Below, piece after piece: positions 60,918 through 64,000 of a DNA stretch of 64,000 bases. Under the pieces are notes generated by a model. The model searched no databases. It saw nothing but the letters and a program-made list of their open reading frames with translations, and was not told where the DNA came from. Position 1 is the stretch's first letter. Every line of letters starts with the position of its first letter. The stretch covers positions 1 through 64,000 of the forward strand of contig CAJOJQ010000002.1 of NCBI GenBank assembly GCA_905234985.1. Direction: 5' to 3'. Origin of the DNA: an uncultured Christensenellaceae bacterium (GTDB lineage: Bacteria > Bacillota > Clostridia > Christensenellales > Aristaeellaceae). A program made the position numbers and the translations under genes.

Positions 60918-62757
60918 TGAACAGGATTATACCCAGCGCTTTTCCCTGTCGCTGTGGCGTAAAATCCTGCTGTACACAAAGGAATACTACCCGGATTTAT
61001 GTAAGTTAGGCGCGACCATGGCGGTGACGGCGGGGTGCGACGTGGTGTTTCCCCTGATGACCACCTACGCCATCGACCATTTCATTCCCAATTTAGATCA
61101 CCCGGGAACCATGGAAGGGCTGCCGGGGTTCATCGGCGTGTACCTTCTGATCCTGGCGATCCAGGTGGCGTCCATCTTCTATTTCCTGTATTTGGGCGGC
61201 AAGATCGAGGTGGGCGTATGCTACACCATCCGGAAGCAGGCCTTCCGCAAATTGCAGGAACTGCCCTTTTCCTACTATGACCGGATGCCCGTGGGCTACC
61301 TCATGAGCCGCATGACCAGCGATACCCAGCGTTTGGCGGATACCATCGGCTGGTCCATGCTGGATTTAGCCTGGGGCACGGTGATGCTGGCGGCCGCCAG
61401 CGTGACCATGCTGGTGCTGAACTGGAAAATGGCGCTGATGGTGATGCTGGTGGTGCCGCCCCTGGCCCTGGTTTCCTGGTGGTTCCAGCAAAGGATTTTG
61501 AAAGCCTACCGCGCCGTGCGTAAAACCAACAGCAAAATCACCGGCGCGTTCAACGAGGGGATCATGGGGGCCAAAACCACCAATACCCTGGTGCGGGAGG
61601 AAATGAACATGGAGGAGTTCACCGAACTCACCCACGCCATGAAAAAATCCTCCGTCCGCGCCGCGTCCCTGTCGGCAGTGTACCTGCCCATCGTGGTGGC
61701 CTTAGGTTCCGTTGCCACGGCTTACGCCCTGTGGAAGGGCGGCAGCGCCGTGCTGGTGGGCGGCATGACCTTGGGCGTGCTTCAGGCGTTCATCAACTAC
61801 ACCGTGCAGTTTTTTGAACCCATCCGCAATGTCGCCAACGTGTTCGCGGAAATGCAGTCCGCCCAGGCGGCGGCGGAGCGGGTACTCACCCTGCTGGAAA
61901 CGAAGCCGGACATCGTGGACACTCCGGAGGTGGAAGAAAAATTCGGCGACAATTTCCACCCCAAAAAGGAAAACTGGCCCGCGCTTCACGGCGACGTGGA
62001 ATTCTGTCACGTGGATTTCCAATACAAGGAGGGCGAAAAGGTTCTGTCCGATTTCAACCTGAAAATCAAGGCGGGGGAGACCATCGCCCTCGTCGGCCCC
62101 ACCGGCGCTGGCAAATCCACGGTGGTGAACCTGATCTGCCGCTTCTATGAACCCACGGCGGGGGAAATCAAAATCGACGGCGTGAACTACAAGGAACGGA
62201 GCCAATTGTGGCTGCAAAGCAATTTGGGTTACGTCCTCCAGGAACCGCGCCTCTTTTCCGGCACTATCCGTGACAATATCCGGTACGCCAGGCTGGACGC
62301 CACGGATGAGGAAATCGAAGCCGCCGCCCGGATGCTGAACGCGGAAAGCTTCATCCTGCGCATGGATAAGGGCTACGATACGGACGTGGGCGAGGGCGGC
62401 AGCCGCCTTTCCACCGGCGAAAAGCAGCTCATTTCCTTTGCCCGGGCGCTGCTGGCCGATCCCCGCATTTTCGTGCTGGACGAGGCCACCTCCTCCGTGG
62501 ACACGCAGACCGAGCAGATCATTCAGCAGGCGATTTCCAAAGTACTCAAGGGCCGCACGTCCTTCATCATCGCCCATCGACTGTCCACCGTGCGCACGGC
62601 GGACCGCATCTTGGTGATCGACGACGGAAAAATCAAGGAAATGGGCACCCACCAGGAGCTTCTGCGGAAGAAAGGCGCGTATTACAAGCTGTATACCAAC
62701 CAATTCCAGGAAGAACAGGCCATGGAAATCCTGGGAAAGGCGGAAGAAACGGCATGA
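60904..62757 (+). CDS. Heterodimeric ABC multidrug exporter, subunit 2
   Basis: The 617-residue partner has six transmembrane helices and an ATPase domain. Walker A is GPTGAGKST, the signature is the variant LSTGEKQLISFARALL, and Walker B is FVLDEATSSVD with the catalytic Glu. The subunit therefore supplies the active Glu and a non-canonical signature, complementing subunit 1. Asymmetric pairs of this kind (BmrCD, LmrCD, TM287/288) export drugs or lipids. The substrate here is unknown. Confidence 0.93.
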   Translation: MQQFDEQDYTQRFSLSLWRKILLYTKEYYPDLCKLGATMAVTAGCDVVFPLMTTYAIDHFIPNLDHPGTMEGLPGFIGVYLLILAIQVASIFYFLYLGGKIEVGVCYTIRKQAFRKLQELPFSYYDRMPVGYLMSRMTSDTQRLADTIGWSMLDLAWGTVMLAAASVTMLVLNWKMALMVMLVVPPLALVSWWFQQRILKAYRAVRKTNSKITGAFNEGIMGAKTTNTLVREEMNMEEFTELTHAMKKSSVRAASLSAVYLPIVVALGSVATAYALWKGGSAVLVGGMTLGVLQAFINYTVQFFEPIRNVANVFAEMQSAQAAAERVLTLLETKPDIVDTPEVEEKFGDNFHPKKENWPALHGDVEFCHVDFQYKEGEKVLSDFNLKIKAGETIALVGPTGAGKSTVVNLICRFYEPTAGEIKIDGVNYKERSQLWLQSNLGYVLQEPRLFSGTIRDNIRYARLDATDEEIEAAARMLNAESFILRMDKGYDTDVGEGGSRLSTGEKQLISFARALLADPRIFVLDEATSSVDTQTEQIIQQAISKVLKGRTSFIIAHRLSTVRTADRILVIDDGKIKEMGTHQELLRKKGAYYKLYTNQFQEEQAMEILGKAEETA

Positions 62758-62774
62758 TCCCTGGAACAGAAAGG

Positions 62775-62808
62775 GCCATAGCGGGCATTCATCCGCTATG
62801 GCTTTTTT
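62775..62808 (+). terminator. Intrinsic terminator after the ABC exporter
   Basis: GCCATAGCGG and CCGCTATGGC form a perfect 10-bp stem around an 8-base loop, followed by six T. Confidence 0.92.
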
Positions 62809-62881
62809 CGCGCGTTTTCGCGCACTGAATCGACGCTTTCAGGCGCTTCCAAAGCCTATACTGAACGCGGAGGTCAGGGAA

Positions 62882-63670
62882 ATGCGGGTATATGGCGAAG
62901 CGTTTTTCTTTATTATCTTCTGGATGGATTTTCTGTGCCTTTTGCTGGCGGCGCGCTTGGGGCGAAGCCGGTTTCACTTTGGAAAAGCGCTGATTTCAGC
63001 GGGCTTGGGCGGCGTTTACGGGGTGCTGGCATGGACGGCTTCTTTTCCTTTTCTGCGCGGCGTTCCGGCGCTGCTGCTTTCGTGTTTGCTCATGTGCCGG
63101 ATCGCCTTCGGCAAGCGCTGTCCGCGCCTGTTTCCGCTGGTATTGGCGTCGGGATGGCTGCTGTCCGGCCTGTCGAATTTTGTGATGGAAAGAGGCGGAT
63201 CGCCCGGTTTGGTGATCCTCATTGACAGCGGAGCGGCGCTGGCCCTTTTGCTGCTGACCCAAAGGATCGGCGATCCCGGCGGCAGTTTCAGCATAAAGCT
63301 CGTATACCGGGGCAAATCCGCCGAAGCGCGGGCGATGCGGGATACGGGTAATCTGCTTTCAGACGCGGTTTCCGGCCTGCCGGTGATCGTGCTGTCGGAA
63401 AGGTTAGGGCAGGCGTTCCTGCCGCCGGGAACAAACGCAAAGGATTTGTGTACCCTGCCGCCCGGCTGGCGTTTGGTTCGGGTGAAAACGGCGGCGGGAG
63501 TTAAAACGCTCATGTGCTTTACGCCGGATCAAATCATCCTGCGGCAGGGAACGCGCGTTTTTCACGCGGAAGCGGCGGTAGCGGTGGCGGATTTTGAGGA
63601 AGACCGTGCGCTGCTTCCGGACAGTTTATTTTCCGAGCAAAGGGAGGGAATGTGCCATGCAGTCCTTTGA
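62882..63670 (+). CDS. spoIIGA: Sigma-E processing protease SpoIIGA
   Basis: SpoIIGA is the mother-cell membrane aspartic protease that cleaves pro-sigma-E after septation. The 262-residue protein has about five N-terminal transmembrane helices (to about residue 125) and a C-terminal pepsin-like half-domain with the catalytic Asp154 in [11 protein letters not shown] followed by LPVIVLSE. I chose the ATG at 62882 because GGAGGT lies upstream and the product starts [10 protein letters not shown] as in the family. The adjacent sigE confirms the call. Confidence 0.93.
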   Translation: MRVYGEAFFFIIFWMDFLCLLLAARLGRSRFHFGKALISAGLGGVYGVLAWTASFPFLRGVPALLLSCLLMCRIAFGKRCPRLFPLVLASGWLLSGLSNFVMERGGSPGLVILIDSGAALALLLLTQRIGDPGGSFSIKLVYRGKSAEARAMRDTGNLLSDAVSGLPVIVLSERLGQAFLPPGTNAKDLCTLPPGWRLVRVKTAAGVKTLMCFTPDQIILRQGTRVFHAEAAVAVADFEEDRALLPDSLFSEQREGMCHAVL

Positions 63671-64000
63671 CGTAAAAAAGTGGATGGCGGTGTTTTTCGC
63701 CCATCTGCATCCCGACGGGATGTACTATATCGGCGGGGCCGATCCGCTGCCCCAGCCCCTGACGCCGGAGGAAGAAGCGGAAATGGTGGCGCGGCTGCCG
63801 GGGGACGACGGCACGGCGCGGTCCGTCCTGATCGAAAGAAACCTGCGGCTGGTGGTATTCATCGCCAAGAAGTTCGAGAACACCGCCGTGGGCATGGAGG
63901 ATTTGATTTCCATCGGCACCATCGGCCTGATCAAGGCGGTAAATACCTTTAACCCGGAGAAAAAAATCAAGCTGGCAACCTATGCCAGCCGATGCATTGA
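63657..64000 (+). CDS. sigE: Sporulation sigma factor E (5' part, cut by window end)
   Basis: The first 114 codons of a sporulation sigma factor are present. Residues 1-40 form a pro-sequence-like stretch ([20 protein letters not shown]), followed by sigma region 2 with [20 protein letters not shown] and [19 protein letters not shown]. Position next to spoIIGA identifies it as sigma-E, not sigma-K. It overlaps spoIIGA by 14 bases, so the protease and its substrate are co-translated. The C-terminal part lies outside the window. Confidence 0.92.
   Translation, partial: MQSFDVKKWMAVFFAHLHPDGMYYIGGADPLPQPLTPEEEAEMVARLPGDDGTARSVLIERNLRLVVFIAKKFENTAVGMEDLISIGTIGLIKAVNTFNPEKKIKLATYASRCI

Noticed and set aside
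59100..62757. Lipid A flippase or bacteriocin exporter identity for the ABC pair
   Set aside because: There is no peptidase domain, bacteriocin precursor or lipid-synthesis neighbour. The asymmetric ATP sites fit the heterodimeric multidrug type.

Overview
The window looks like chromosomal DNA from a spore-forming member of the Firmicutes (Clostridia type), probably an animal-gut or rumen organism. The spore genes gpr, spoIIP, spoIIGA, sigE (cut by the window end) and a tiny spoVM-like gene support this, as does the classic Firmicutes order gmk-rpoZ-coaBC-priA-def-fmt-rsmB-rlmN-prpC-prkC-rsgA-rpe. Most of the window is visibly GC-rich, with strong SD sequences and many GTG/TTG starts. The genus cannot be fixed from sequence alone.

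Layout. 0-2 kb: a truncated phage-type polyvalent protein with an ADP-ribosyltransferase-like region. 2-12 kb (minus strand): a complete myo-inositol catabolic operon, iolJ-iolC-iolA-iolG-iolB-iolD-iolE, with a secreted GH10 xylanase translationally coupled at its end. Its large internal gaps hold palindromic elements of four different sequence types. 12-16 kb: a PrsW-type membrane protease, two small membrane proteins, a DUF5685 protein and a DnaJ-domain protein. 15.7-19 kb: thrH, metY and metA, i.e. homoserine activation and sulfhydrylation. 19-27.9 kb (minus strand): an AT-richer island of eight genes encoding three dynamin-type GTPases, an M48-type protease, three small membrane proteins with C-terminal zinc ribbons, and a two-domain GRAM/PH-like protein with the same zinc ribbon. 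This is the best candidate for an undescribed system. 28-31 kb: gpr, spoIIP, a membrane protein and murI. 31-47.4 kb: an envelope protein, yicC, remA and the long housekeeping and signalling operon through rsmA. 47.4-49.3 kb (minus strand): a spoVM-like microgene with a small membrane protein, a GNAT acetyltransferase and an AraC-GGDEF regulator. 49.5-58.8 kb: a maltodextrin locus (LacI-type regulator, MalE, MalF, MalG, MalK, secreted GH13, MalQ). 58.8-62.8 kb: a heterodimeric ABC exporter preceded by a promoter, a 28-codon leader ORF and a terminator, arranged as an attenuator. 62.9-64 kb: spoIIGA and the start of sigE.

The genes suggest a saccharolytic anaerobe that uses xylan, alpha-glucans and inositol and makes methionine through O-acetylhomoserine. 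Regulatory structure is rich: near-consensus sigma-A promoters, hairpins between transporter genes, and a family of hairpin elements whose arms are short tandem repeats. No rRNA, tRNA, CRISPR array, transposase or integrase was recognised.
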